NCBI GenBank assembly: GCA_026168455.1
Contig: CM047425.1
Span: 42,304,711-42,368,710, forward strand
Direction: 5' to 3'
Length of the DNA stretch: 64,000 nt
DNA from: Theocolax elegans
Lineage: Eukaryota > Arthropoda > Insecta > Hymenoptera > Cerocephalidae
In this document: one piece after another, positions 10,091 to 20,968 of the stretch
How positions within the stretch are numbered: the first letter of the stretch is position 1
Layout: every line of letters starts with the position of its first letter
Notes under the pieces: generated by a model
Told to the model about the DNA's origin: nothing
Databases searched by the model: none
Seen by the model: only the letters and a program-made list of their open reading frames with translations
Position numbers and translations under genes: made by a program

Positions 10091-11194
10091 TTACAATGTT
10101 TTTAAATCGTTGGCAAAGACCCACGAATTAAATTTTTCAGAATATCCAACCCAGCTGACGAAATACCGTTTGCGTTTACTTTTGTCTTTACTACGTAAAA
10201 TTTGATCTATTTTGTGTTCACGATTTTCTACGCAACAACTATCAACGGCCGTGAGGTCTTAGGGATAAAAAAATCCTTCAATGCTTTCACAGTCCAAATC
10301 GGTCAAAGCATAAACGTAAATGTTTTGTTTTTTCGCAACACTTTTAATTATAAAAATTTCCTCTTGCCATCCTCTGACATAGACTTTTTCAAAAGCGTTC
10401 TTCTCTCGACTGATTCGAATGTAATTACCGACTTTGTATATATTCTTTTTCCGTTTTGGTAATTTGTTTCGGCACAGATGTTCTAACTTTTTTCGCGCAA
10501 TCTCTTCGTTGTGAATAGTTACCGAAGCCGGTGTCATTTTAATGCTGGAATGTCTTGTGGTATTGTAAGCCTTGACGATGTGTTATAATACGCCAATATA
10601 CCTATGAGTATTTTTATGTGTGAAATAACGCCACATACGTTCTTTCAGAGTTCTATTTACTCGTTCAACCACCGCAGTCTTCCCGTCCGGATTACGCACA
10701 ACTCAAAAGCGAATGTCGTTAAGTTTTAAAAAATTTTGCACAAATTTACCGAGAAACTCCTTTCCTCGATCGCTTTGAACCATGTACGGAAAACGTTCTC
10801 CGCTTCGTTTTAAAATTTTTTTAAATGCCTCGGTTAATTGGTCACTCGATTTGTCTTTCAAAGGTTCCACCCAGACAAATTTACTTAAAACGTCGATCGC
10901 CACCAAAACGTAAGACACTCCGTCGTTGTAATTTTTGATTGAGCGCAAGTCCTGTAAATCGACCTCTCAAACTTGATCTAAATACGATACGTTGTAATAC
11001 AATCTCTTAAACTTTCTTCGTACAGGACGATGTAACGTATAAGCGTCGTATTTTTCCAACCATTTATAGATCTGTTCCCGCGGTATATTTTTATTCAATC
11101 TAATTAAATTTCTTGCACCCGAAAACCCTGCTTCGTGCGAAGGATCAAAATACTGAGACTCTAACCTTTTATTTACATATTTAGACTGAGCCAT
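10091..11194 (-). pseudogene. Polinton integrase (DDE core + chromodomain), four nonsense codons
   Basis: A single frame of 367 codons spans 11,194 to 10,094, ending in TAA at 10,091-10,093. In order it holds an N-terminal region (DAYTLHRPVRRKF), the catalytic core (VDLQDL, AIDVLSKFVWVEPL, MVQSDRGKEF, VVERVNRTLKERMW), an SH3-like part (VYVRGWQEEIFIIKSV) and a C-terminal chromodomain (YFVSWVGYSEKFNSWVFA). It would cut and join element ends to target DNA. It is interrupted only by in-frame stops: TGA at 10,967, TGA at 10,703, TAA near 10,568 and TAA at 10,259. There are no frameshifts. The first stop lies where relatives have Trp. Confidence 0.9.
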
Positions 11195-11284
11195 TTTTTT
11201 CTAATTTCCTTTTTTTCAAATGCGGTTTTTGGACAATGGTACTGTTTATAAGACAATTTGACAGTGACGAATATAACTCGACGT

Positions 11285-11671
11285 TTAATAACGGTTTAAC
11301 AAAAGTTCTGATTTTCTTTTGTAAATGGTTGGAACACTGTTTATTATTTTATCATAAGTAATTTCGTTTCCGATCTCTCCAACTGTGTCGTTTGTCAATG
11401 GGTTTAGATATTTGTTTTCAGATTTAAAAAATAAGGAACGTTGTAACAACTGTATATACTGTTTTAAACGATCTTTGTCATCTAAAATGTTTGTAGAATC
11501 TAAAACTCTTTTCATTTCATCGTTGAGTCTGGAGAGATTATCGTCTACAGTTTGCGTTGTTTGCAATTTTTCGTTGGGTTTACCGTCCGTAGAGTTTGAT
11601 GAAACTGATTGCTTTTGAATTCTTTCCATTTGTTCTGCGGGAACAAGAATCATTTTCTTTGTTCTTTTCAT
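11285..11671 (-). CDS. Polinton conserved 128-aa protein
   Basis: The open frame starts MKRTKKMILVPAEQMERIQ, has a polar Ser/Thr/Asn linker and an amphipathic helix (LSRLNDEMKRVLDS), then KDRLKQYIQLLQRSLFF. Proteins with this layout, a start with MILVPAEQ and a short helical core ending YLQLLQR-like, recur next to the ATPase in insect Polintons. No enzyme motif is visible, and its role is unknown. It sits between the integrase and the 87-aa gene, on the same strand. Confidence 0.55.
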   Translation of the reverse strand: MKRTKKMILVPAEQMERIQKQSVSSNSTDGKPNEKLQTTQTVDDNLSRLNDEMKRVLDSTNILDDKDRLKQYIQLLQRSLFFKSENKYLNPLTNDTVGEIGNEITYDKIINSVPTIYKRKSELLLNRY

Positions 11672-11705
11672 TATTACTGTAAAAGCGTGGAAAACAGCGT
11701 CGATA

Positions 11706-11969
11706 TTATAGGCGTAATTTTCTGAGAATATTTTGGTGACGTTTTAATTTTTTAAATTGACAATCTTTCAAAGGTACTATACCTTGTAAAGTATTTAAAG
11801 CGCACTCGCAAATATATTTAATTAATTTTTCATCGGCGGTTTTTAATATTGCTAAACGTTGCTCTTTGTATGCTCGTGATAAAGTGTGTAACAGAACAAC
11901 GTACCTTTGTTCAAATACTTTTGATTTATTTTTTACTCGAAAAGAAGATTTCGATGTACTCTTTGCCAT
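11706..11969 (-). CDS. Polinton conserved 87-aa basic protein
   Basis: The open frame is rich in Lys and Arg. It carries KYICECALNTLQGIVPLKDCQ followed by KKLKRHQNILRKLRL. The CECALN-x(5)-VPL then basic tail pattern recurs in Polinton small proteins. The function is not established; the basic tail suggests nucleic-acid contact. It lies 35 bp from the 128-aa gene and 54 bp from the ATPase, in the same orientation, consistent with one transcription block. Confidence 0.6.
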   Translation of the reverse strand: MAKSTSKSSFRVKNKSKVFEQRYVVLLHTLSRAYKEQRLAILKTADEKLIKYICECALNTLQGIVPLKDCQFKKLKRHQNILRKLRL

Positions 11970-12022
11970 TATCGTTCTTTAACTGAAGTATCATCTGTTT
12001 GATACTTTTATTTATTGTATTT

Positions 12023-12667
12023 TTAAATATATTTTATAAATGTACTACTACGATTTTTAGGCACATAGACGTAATGAAATTCGTTGTCTGGAAAAATAAA
12101 GCTTCGAAATCGAAACTCGTCGGGTGTTGCCTGTATCAAATCTAATAAAAGATATCCGTATGCCTGTTTTACAGTATCTAGATATGCTTCCTGCAAAAAT
12201 TTAGCGTCTTCGAGGTACACTTGTCGCGCTTGGTCTCGAGAATTTTTAAACAACACTATGTAATTTGAGTTTAAGCTGACGTGGCGTTGACCCTGTCCTT
12301 GATGAAAAATATTTTGAATTATAAAAATAACACTTATATTTTTATGATGACATTTTTTGGTAAATAAATCGACTATAACACTGTTTGACGATTCACGCAT
12401 CAAGTCGTCGATTATAATTAATTTTTTCAAATAAGGATTGTTTGAATAATCTTCGGGTCTCGGTAGACCCTCGCGAAATGCAACACACGAAAATTCTTGG
12501 CTTTTGTAACCAGCTTGCCACTCTTCGTAATAAAAAAGAATCCTATCGAAAACAACGTCGGTCATTTGAGTACGAAACTTTATGAATTTTCGAACCCACA
12601 CCGATTTACCACAACTCGTAGGACCGGAAATCGTATAAGTCCACGGATGACGCCAACGCGTATCCAT
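12023..12667 (-). CDS. Polinton packaging ATPase (FtsK/HerA-A32 type)
   Basis: This 214-residue open frame has Walker A SGPTSCGKSVWV (about residues 14-25), Walker B KLIIIDDLM (about 85-93), and a following sensor-like segment ISVIFIIQNIFHQG. It ends YVYVPKNRSST, matching the usual size of Polinton genome-packaging ATPases. The family pumps DNA into capsids using ATP. No stop or frameshift is seen, although integrase and PolB of the same element are dead. Its start is the Met at 12,667; a G+C-rich leader (ggcggcggcggcgg) lies just upstream. Confidence 0.85.
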   Translation of the reverse strand: MDTRWRHPWTYTISGPTSCGKSVWVRKFIKFRTQMTDVVFDRILFYYEEWQAGYKSQEFSCVAFREGLPRPEDYSNNPYLKKLIIIDDLMRESSNSVIVDLFTKKCHHKNISVIFIIQNIFHQGQGQRHVSLNSNYIVLFKNSRDQARQVYLEDAKFLQEAYLDTVKQAYGYLLLDLIQATPDEFRFRSFIFPDNEFHYVYVPKNRSSTFIKYI

Positions 12668-13987
12668 TTTGTGGTAAGGTCATTCCGCGTTCGGCGGCGG
12701 CGGCGGTAAATGCGCTGCTAGAGTTTTAGCGTCGTTTTATTTAATTAGCTAAACGCGGAAGAAAAAAGCAAATTTAGCAGACGCTGCGCAATGCTAATTT
12801 TACAGCGTTGCGCAGACCAGATGACCCAGCGACGTACGCGGGAAAAACTTGTTTATACGCGCACGCTGAAAAAAGCTTGTTTGAACGCGCACGCGGAAAA
12901 ACGTTTTTTGAACGGGCATGCTTAGAAAAGCTGATTCATGAGCGTGGGTGAGCGGACGAGGTATTATTTCGCTCAAATTATTATTATGTAATGCCATCTG
13001 TTCAAAACGCAACCATTAAGCTTATAATTTATCGAGTTTTCCTTTTTTGTATAAAATTCTCACTCGACAGGATGACTGCGATTTAACAAATTAACAAAGG
13101 AAGACGTAGTTTTTATTACCAGGTATTGTTGACTCATCTATGAAGGAAGATGCGTGGCCCTTTTTTTCTTTTTTACAAAAAGAAATGTAATAAAAAATTT
13201 TAACTACTTTTCTATTGTACATTTTCTAAATTTATATCTATTTGTCCATTTATTAGTCTGTCAATGTATTCACATGTATGTAGTCAGACAATGTCTAGTT
13301 TTTCAATTATTTAAAAATAGAATTCCGCGAAGGTAAGGTGTCTAAGAAGAATACATGGGAAAAATCTTGTGAGTACACGTAACGTATAAAATTTAATTTA
13401 CGAGATTGGGTAAAAGCTTGAACATACGTTTGTTAACCTTTTTTTAAATAACAATATTTAAATATTAGATTCCCACACTTTTAGAGAATGACATCTGTTT
13501 AAAGATTATCGTTAAATGAATTATTTATAGAATTTTCTTTATTCTCTCAAAATTATTCCACGACTCTATAAAGGTTTATGTAATTCTTAAAATTTTAAAA
13601 ATTGACAAAAGACGTTTTTATTTATTATGCGTAATGTTCATTTGCCGACAAACGTAGATGCGTGAACTTTCTTTATAGTAAGAAATAAATAATATTTACG
13701 ACTTTTTATTGTATATTTTTTAATTTATGACATTTCATCCGTTTCTTACTTTGTCAATTACACAAAAACGTAAACGGCATACAAATCTATTCAAATTTTT
13801 TTTTGATATTCTGAGCAAAAATAATTTTTACGTATACGTACCTTCCCACAATATCCACCCTTACAGCTTACCCTTGATTTTCCTTGGAGGTGGTACCTAA
13901 GTAACGCTGTAACCTTACCATTGGCCAAATTTTTTCTATTTTATTCTACTCTCTCTGCTAATTTTTCCACCTCTACTCGTCGTCGAC
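12668..13987. other. Polinton intergenic region with short degenerate repeats
   Basis: Between 12,830 and 12,925, about three copies of a 30-odd-bp unit (cgcgga/gaaaaa...tttgaacgcgcacg) stand in tandem. Upstream are paired blocks around gctgcgcaa and gttgcgcag (12,780-12,815). The position, directly upstream of the - strand structural genes, would suit a promoter or replication element. The remainder to 13,987 is A+T-rich without recognised features. Confidence 0.4.
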
Positions 13988-14022
13988 TTAAATATCGAAA
14001 CTATGTGTAGGGAGAGTCAGTC
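13988..14022 (+). promoter_or_regulatory. TATA + initiator core promoter of the Tudor fragment
   Basis: TTAAATAT at 13,988-13,995 is followed by the arthropod initiator TCAGTC at 14,017-14,022. The predicted +1 A at 14,019 is about 30 bp downstream of the TATA-like box, the canonical spacing. The first ATG of the Tudor ORF is 41 bp further on. Confidence 0.6.
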
Positions 14023-14059
14023 ATTTTTAAAACTACAGCTAAAATAGAATTTTGGCAAA

Positions 14060-14776
14060 ATGTCGGGTAACTGTGGGATACACATTTTGAGAGATTTAAA
14101 ACATCGCAATATGAGAAGATTTATTAATTCAAAACAAAGTATAAGAGTGTTAACGTTTCATACCATACCGTCTTTCTACCTACAAATAATCGACGAAGAC
14201 GAAGCGTACAATGCTCAACTAAAGGAAATCAACGAGAATTACGAAGAAGTACCGAAATACATTCACACAAAAAAATTGTGTCTGAAAATACCTGTGACTA
14301 GTAAATTAAATCATGCAGATCTTTATGTAAGTATACAAAGAAATTTAAACAATGATAATGAAAATTAATTCAATAATTTATTATTATTATTTTTTCAGCC
14401 AAGTCAGTTTATAGCTATAAAGGTAAACGGTGAATGGGGACGATATATTACAGATGACGTCATCGAACGCTGCAGATCGGTAGACACTGAAGATAGTATC
14501 GAACTTACCAAGACGTAATAGAATAAGGGAATCTATGACTTGGACGATCGTTTCATGCTGCTACCCTCGAGAGTCATACTATGTGGACTTTCAAACATAT
14601 TACCAAAAATTGATAAACCGCACCGATGGACCGTGAAAGCTTGCAAAATTATGAAGGACGTAATGACTAATCGAAAGTTAACCGTAATTTTTCTGCCTAT
14701 AGGACTATTTCACAACTCTGCGTATACTTGCTTAGCGTGTCAAGATAACGATAATACTGAGATATATTTAGGTTAG
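14060..14776 (+). pseudogene. Tudor-domain protein fragment, two exons
   Basis: Exon 1 (14,060-14,326, 89 codons) is followed by a 72-bp GT-AG intron (gtaagt ... tttttcag) and exon 2 from 14,399 in the same phase. The product reads like an extended Tudor domain: TIPSFYLQIIDEDEA (SN-like lead), then IAIKVNGEWGRYIT and SVDTEDSIEL for the Tudor core, and DDRFMLLPSRVILCGLSNILP for the following helix and strand. Such domains bind dimethyl-arginine in piRNA-pathway proteins. Two adjacent stops (TAA TAG, 14,516-14,521) interrupt the domain before its second half, which remains in frame. It lies opposite in strand to the Polinton, between ATPase and PolB. Confidence 0.6.
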
Positions 14777-14779
14777 TTA

Positions 14780-15110
14780 CTCGTAGCGTTAGATTTAGCG
14801 ATATTCGATGCAAGTGGAATTCATCATCCACTCTGGCCAACCGATATACATTGTTAATATTAAAAACAAAAACTCTTACCTTGGAAATGTTATATCATTG
14901 TTATTAGAATTTAGAAATGATAATAAATATATGTTTGAAATATAATTGATTGTACGTTTATTTAAGTACCTGAATGTAAAAATAAAAGGATAAGGAATAG
15001 AATGGGAAAAATAGTAAATTAGAAATGTTTAATTTTTAAAATAAATATTTAATTATTATTAACGTTATATTTATATACATATATACATAGAGTTATAATT
15101 AAACGCCATA
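14780..15110. other. A+T-rich, nothing recognised
   Basis: Non-coding gap between the Tudor fragment and the PolB C-terminus. Confidence 0.5.
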
Positions 15111-15113
15111 TAA

Positions 15114-16046
15114 TTATACATAACCGAACGGTAGAGACAAACTATTTCAAACAAATCTTCGTTTCTTCAACACGACGCTACAAGTTTTTGTTTCTTCGCG
15201 AGTAATAACCTCGTGGAATCGGGTCCTTGCAATCGAATTGAATTGCAAATGTATTTTTATCGTCATCGTTTCTATTATTAATGAGACTTACGATACTGTC
15301 AAAATTAATCTTTTTGAATTTTCATAATTTAATTTTATATCTTTAATTTTACAAATTTCAAATGTTTCATTTTTACTATTTCTTACCTTAAAAGCATAAA
15401 ATTTTGGACTTCCTGAAACACATTTTTCAATATAAGAACCTTTACAGTAAATTTCCGATTCGCAGGTTAATTCGCCTAGCATGGATCCTACCTTTGGTTC
15501 GTACGTATCACTCGGTTTACTTGTAAAAATAATCGAGTTGGTGTCGTAGTAAAGTACGCGTCTATCTAGTTTTTCTAAATACGAGTACAATAACAAACGA
15601 GTCTGTGCTGTAGTGTAGGCGGCGATCGCTACGTTACTACACCCCGACCCGGTTTCTGTTTCTTTAATGTATTCTATGGAGCCATATAGTACCTCGTCGT
15701 TCACTATAACGGTTTGCTTCACATTTATCTCGGGGTCAGAAAAAAATTTGAGCGTCTTGATAATCTTTGACGATTTCCGTTCTCGTCAGATTATCGCCTT
15801 GCCCAAACTTTCCCCAGAATGAATTTAAACATAATTTAGCAACCGAACGTAAACCAGAGTTTTTTAAATTAATTTCGGATCTAAATTTATTCCTTCTTCA
15901 TTTATATATTCTTCTATCAATTGTTTTTCTTTTGTATCGTTTGTACATTCACAGGGATACCCACTGGCCTCTTGTTTTAATTTTAAAAAAGTATTAATAT
16001 ATTCGTTAAATAGCCCGTCCGTATTGGCTGTGTAATGTCGGCTAGT
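15114..16046 (-). pseudogene. Polinton DNA polymerase B, C-terminal part
   Basis: Reading leftward on the - strand: GLFNEYINTFLKLKQEASGY, then KNSGLRSVAKLCLNSFWGKFG (palm), then SNVAIAAYTTAQTRLLLYSYLEKL, and motif C as YYDTNS. The C-terminal end is LPFGY-like, with a stop at 15,114-15,116. Protein-primed PolB copies the element during replication. Damage: frameshifts near 15,725 and 15,300, a stop near 15,210, and Asn in place of the second catalytic Asp of the usual DTDS. This part is cut from the rest by the insertion that starts about 16,060. Confidence 0.9.
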
Positions 16047-16059
16047 TTTTTTCTTCCCT

Positions 16060-16076
16060 TCTACATAAATACATAA

Positions 16077-16111
<35 letters not shown>

Positions 16112-16180
16112 TTATATATATATATATATATATTATATATATTTATATATATATTTTTATATATATATATATTTTAATGC
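16060..16180. repeat. AT microsatellite
   Basis: Long runs of (TA)n with minor interruptions mark the left edge of the block of nested insertions that splits PolB. Confidence 0.9.
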
Positions 16181-16565
16181 ATTTAGCCCATGAATAGAAT
16201 TTACTTAGCAATCTTTACGATTTCCTTCTAGGATAAAATTTGGGAATTTGACCGACTCTTTTCCTTGAAGGATCGTAAAAGTAAAAGTTATATAAAAAAA
16301 AACCTTTTCGGACCCCCGCGCGGCCACCTGACATCCTTGCATGGGTTAAAAAAAAGTACGTTACAACATTTGACAATCGTCTCGAAGTAATAAATTATTA
16401 GACGAGTGTCAGATTTTGTCCGAAAAACCATTATGGTCGTAAAGATAAAATGCATCTGCGTTGCATTTTTCTTTCACTTATGTAGGAAAATTCCACTTTC
16501 ACTTTTAAGGATTTTAGAATATATTTAGAATATTTAATACATTTATTTTATACATATATATATAT

Positions 16566-18221
16566 GGGTGGTTCTCTGTGACATCGAAGATGAAAAAAAT
16601 AAATATTGCTATAACTGTGGGAATATGTTTTAGAGGTATCCAGTAGTTCTCCTGAATTTTTTCAGATTTTTTCTGGGCCATTATTTTAAGATACAGAGAG
16701 TCAAAGTTGACATTTTAGCACTTCTTTGCATTATATGCCCATTTTCATGAATTTTTAGCTCCCAGGGGATGCATTTTTCACTAAAAACATAAGTATGACT
16801 TTTTTTTGTAAAATTTTCCGAACTTTTCATTAAAAATACTTTTAAAGACATAAATGTATGTTGTCACACTCTTGTAAGCCATCTAAACCTTAAATAGTGA
16901 AAATCAGCAATTCTGCTCCGGACTCTGGTAACCTAATACTGTCTAAAAGATGACTTTTTATAGTCAGAAACTGCCTAAAAATTTCCAGAGTGGGTCTAAA
17001 TCATTAAGATCACTTATGGTCAAAATATCCGGGAAAAGTGCCCGAAATATTAATAGAAATGTATATTTGTTGCCTTATAACGATGAATATAGTAGCATGA
17101 TCATTGCAAAAAAATTTGTGCACTTACCTTGGAATGGTAGAAAAGTATCTCCACTTGTTTCAGTATCCATCTAATCCCCTGTAAGCTGCTAAAAATACAA
17201 ATATTATTATAAAATTATAAAAAATTATTTTTTAAACATTTATAATGCTGGATTTTTAGTTTTACATCCCTTATAAGAATTATAATACTAATCTGAAGGA
17301 TTACTATAAAAGTATCAACATTATTATTATTATTATTCAGCAATACATTGTTTTGATTTCACAAACTTGTCACTGTCACGTTATCATATTATTCGTTATA
17401 ATTATATATCCGATTTATTTATATATCTTTTGTATTAAATACGTATATTCAGTTATTGTAATAATGATGTTTATATATTTATAGTAATCCTTCAGATTTA
17501 TATTATAATTCTTGTAAGGGATGTAAAACTAAAAATTCAGCATTATAAATGTTTAAAAATTAATTTTTTACATTTGTATAATAATATTTGTATTTTTAGC
17601 AGCTTACAGGGGATTAGATGGATACTGAAACAAGTGAAGATACTTTTCTACCACTCCAAGGTAAGTGCACAAATTTTTTTGCAATGATCATGCTAATAGA
17701 TTCATCGTTATAAGGCAACAAATATACATTTCTATTAATATTTCGGGCACTTTTCCCGGATATTTTGACCATAAGTGATCTTAATGATTTAGACCCACTC
17801 TGGAAATTTTTAGGCAGTTTCTGACTATAAAAAGACATCTTTTAGACAGTATTAGGTTACCAGAGTCCGGAGCAGAATTGCTGATTTTCACTATTTAAGG
17901 TTTAAATGGCTTAGAAGAGTGTGACAGCATACATTTATGTCTTCAAAAGTATTTTTAATGAAAAGTTCGGAAAATTTTACAAAAAAAGTCATACTTATGT
18001 TTTTAGTGAAAAATGCATCCCCTGGGAGCTAAAAATTCATGCAAATGGGCATATAATGCAAAAAAGTGCTAAAATGTCAACATTGACTCTCTGTAACTTA
18101 AAATAATGGCCCAGAAAAAATCTGAAAAAATTCAGGAGAACTACTGGATACCTCTAAAACATATTCCCACAGTTATAGCAATATTTATTTTTTTCATCTT
18201 CGATGTCACAGAGAACCACCC
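16566..18221. mobile_element. Long inverted-repeat (fold-back) element, 1.66 kb
   Basis: The left arm (16,566 to about 17,290) starts GGGTGGTTCTCTGTGACATC. The right arm (about 17,490-18,221) is its near-perfect reverse complement, leaving a spacer of about 200 bp. The flanks are TATATA-like, compatible with TA target preference. Identical 70-odd-residue readings in opposite directions (16,950-17,174 and 17,614-17,838) are a by-product of the symmetry, and I do not call them genes. A related single arm lies at 62,797-63,283. Confidence 0.85.
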
Positions 18222-18364
18222 ATATATATGTTATGTATTTCAAAATGATAATGAAAAACTATTATATTCTTTAGTTATATTAATGTCATTCACGCAGTTG
18301 AAATTGTAGATTAGGTATTGTATCGATAATTGATGAACACACTGTATTGTTTATATTACATTAC

Positions 18365-18398
18365 AACGTTTCGATGGAAATTCTCCATCCTCTTCAGG
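18365..18398 (-). ncRNA. Hammerhead-like ribozyme motif (left arm, reverse)
   Basis: Reverse complement of the motif at 22,207-22,242: cctgaagagg, a stable hairpin (gatgga / tccatc), then cgaaacgttg. Hammerhead ribozymes are known in the terminal repeats of Penelope-like elements. One bulged G in stem II makes activity uncertain. Confidence 0.5.
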
Positions 18399-18702
18399 CA
18401 TTACCTTTATTACACATATTTTTTACATTAGATTAGAATAACAAGATTGAATATACATATATTATAATTATTACATTGGTAACCTACTACACGTCAATAT
18501 TCATTAAAAATTATAAAAATTCTTTCGTAGTATCTCTGAATCGTTGCACTATGAATTTAAGACAAAGCATAATAAATACATATTCCCGAAGATAAGTATT
18601 GCACAGAAGTTAAGGTTATATAGCCAACATTTACCTCTCCTTTATGTGATTTACACATTATTATAAAATAGAAATCAATAAAATAAAATAAATAAATAAA
18701 TA

Positions 18703-19936
18703 AACAATAAATAAATAAATAAATAAATAATTGGAACAAAACACAACGTATTTAACACAAAGAAAAAGCAAAAGCAGTCAGGTAAACACGAATGAAAACA
18801 TGACAGACGGTTATTATATGAGTCATTTAAATCTTATTGACATGCGCAATTATGTACAATTATTAGATAAGCGCGCGAAATATTATAATACGGCGCGAAA
18901 ATTCAAAACTTGTAATTGTATATTATAAGTGTAAATTCATGATAGGGAAATTAATACATGATAATACTTTTAATATTTAATTAATACATTATTTTTACTT
19001 AAAAATTATTTTTTCCAAAATATTAATAATAATAAAAATTACATAACAACACTTCGTATTCCTTATATACCTGATTTTTATGGAAAAACCAAAAGTTCTT
19101 TGAAATATAACAATATTAGAGTGGTACCAAAAATTCCTAATAACTTTAACAGTATCATGTGAGAGGAAAAGATAAAAATTCCAGAGACTCCGAAAGTAAC
19201 GTAGTGTATAGAATAAAGTGTAAAGATTATAATTCGGCATATATTGGAGAAACTAAACGACAGTTAAAATGTAGAATAAAGGAACATATATCTAATACAA
19301 AGAAATCCAACAATCAATATGTGATTAATAATCATATTAGTGATTATAATCATTCTTTTGATTTTGAAAATGTAAAAATTGTTGATAAGGAATGCAATTG
19401 GAGAAAAAGAATTGTATCTGAAATGCTTCATATTAAATTAGAAAATAATCCTATAAATGTAAAGGAAGATGTTAGAAATCTTAGTCATCACTATAATGAT
19501 ATTGTTAATAAAATGAAAGTAAATTATAGATAGCTAATATTTATTTCTCCTTTAGTTCTTAACTAATTTCTAGTCAGGTTTCAATAGCCGCGGATTAATT
19601 GTATTATGAGTGATTTGAGTTTTGGTAAAAATAATTTTTAAGTAAAAATAATGTATTAATTAAATATTAAAAGTATTATCATGTATTAATTTCCCTATCA
19701 TGAATTTACACTTATAATATACAATTACAAGTTTTGAATTTTCGCGCCGTATTATAATATTTCGCGCGCTTATCTAATAATTGTACATAATTGCGCATGT
19801 CAATAAGATTTAAATGACTCATATAATAACCGTCTGTCATGTTTTCATTCGTGTTTACCTGACTGCTTTTGCTTTTTCTTTGTGTTAAATACGTTGTGTT
19901 TTGTTCCAATTATTTATTTATTTATTTATTTATTGT
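18703..19936. repeat. Inner inverted arms around GIY-YIG segment
   Basis: The arms 18,703-19,011 and 19,630-19,936 are reverse complements and essentially identical; each predicts the same 65-residue reading in opposite directions. They begin at an AAAT microsatellite with ATTGGAACAAAACACAACG next to it. The near identity points to recent rearrangement or gene conversion between arms. Confidence 0.85.
19040..19533 (+). pseudogene. Penelope-like GIY-YIG endonuclease domain
   Basis: The main reading (19,159-19,533) holds NVVYRIKCKDYNSAYIGETK, then RIKEHI, ending DIVNKMKVN. V-x-Y-x-I-x-C followed by Y-x-G-E-T-x-R-x-L-K-x-R is the GIY-YIG nuclease fused to reverse transcriptase in Penelope-like elements; here the YIG part is AYIGETKRQLKCRIKEH. 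In another frame just upstream (about 19,040-19,155), IPYIPDFYGK and VPKIPNNF match the RT-to-nuclease linker, so a frameshift lies near 19,157. The element cannot encode RT. Confidence 0.8.
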
Positions 19937-20336
19937 ATTATAAAAAATTTATATTGCTTATAAAAAAGCAATATCGTCTGATTGACAGTCCGTTTTCAGC
20001 TACTGCGCATGCGCGGCCAACGGAAGTGCGAGATTCGCATGCACACGAGCTTTTCAACCGCACGAGATTTTAAAATCGTAAAAAAGGGAAAAAATGCATG
20101 GGAGGCATTGATAAAATATCCATCGTCGCATTATTATTATTAATTACCAGAATTTGTGGAAAAAGTAATTGTACCCTCCGAATCATTGATATTTAACTCT
20201 ACTATGAGTAAATAAAAAAATGTACATTATCTGTACGTAATTGCACATTCGTCAAACTTTGTATTTATTAATGGGAATCAATAGTAAATAATTAGCTGAA
20301 CGAACGGGCGCACTATGTGCAAGTGCGGTTGTGACG

Positions 20337-20667
20337 CCTATGAAGTCAAGCGTTTTAAAAACGCGAAAAAAGCAAGTAACGCTCGGTTATTTGACCTTGT
20401 AACCCCGTTTTTTGGTTATAATCCTAAAGAAGATGCATTATTATAAGGCTTTTATAGTTTTTTCATAAAAAAAGTCAAAAGTGTTTATTATTTATGAGGG
20501 TTATGTGGGTATTTGAGACTTATATAGACAGTCGTCTATAACTCTTTTGGGTCGAAAAATTGAGAAGTAAGTACGGCCCCGTCTTAGTCAATAACCTGAG
20601 GGATAGTTTATTTTTAAAAACATAAAGCAAATCAATAATAAAGAGTTCAGATAAATACCTTTCCATA

Positions 20668-20725
<58 letters not shown>

Positions 20726-20965
20726 CATAGATAGGGTGGACCATATTTTTATTGTTGATTTGCTTTATGTTTTTAAAAATAAACTATCCTTCAGGTTATT
20801 GACTAAGACGGGGCCGTACTTACTTCTCAATTTTTCAACCCAAAACGAGTTATAGACGACTGTCTACATAAGTCTCAAATACTCACATAAGCCTCATAAA
20901 TAATAAACACTTTTGTTATTACTTGCTTTTTTCGCGATTTTAAGACGGCTGCCTTCATAGGCCCG
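20337..20965. mobile_element. Fold-back element around a TA microsatellite
   Basis: The arms, about 20,337-20,665 and 20,745-20,965, are reverse complements of each other (for example acggccccgtcttagtcaat and attgactaagacggggccgt). A (TA)n run at about 20,671-20,717 separates them. The outer ends share cctatgaag and gcgaaaaaagcaagtaa. The left arm has about 100 bp absent from the right. It is non-coding. Confidence 0.75.
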
Positions 20966-20968
20966 CTG

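Noticed and set aside
12800..13012. 70-codon - strand frame in the Polinton gap
   Set aside because: Runs through the short tandem units; no motif and no start context.
16950..17838. Two mirror-image 74-codon frames starting M(T/S)FYSQKLPKNFQSGSK
   Set aside because: They occur because the element is a palindrome; no family motif and no codon-level conservation beyond general arm identity.
18731..19909. Identical 65-codon frames in opposite directions
   Set aside because: They lie in the inverted arms of the Penelope-like composite and have no recognised motif; arm identity is nucleotide-level.
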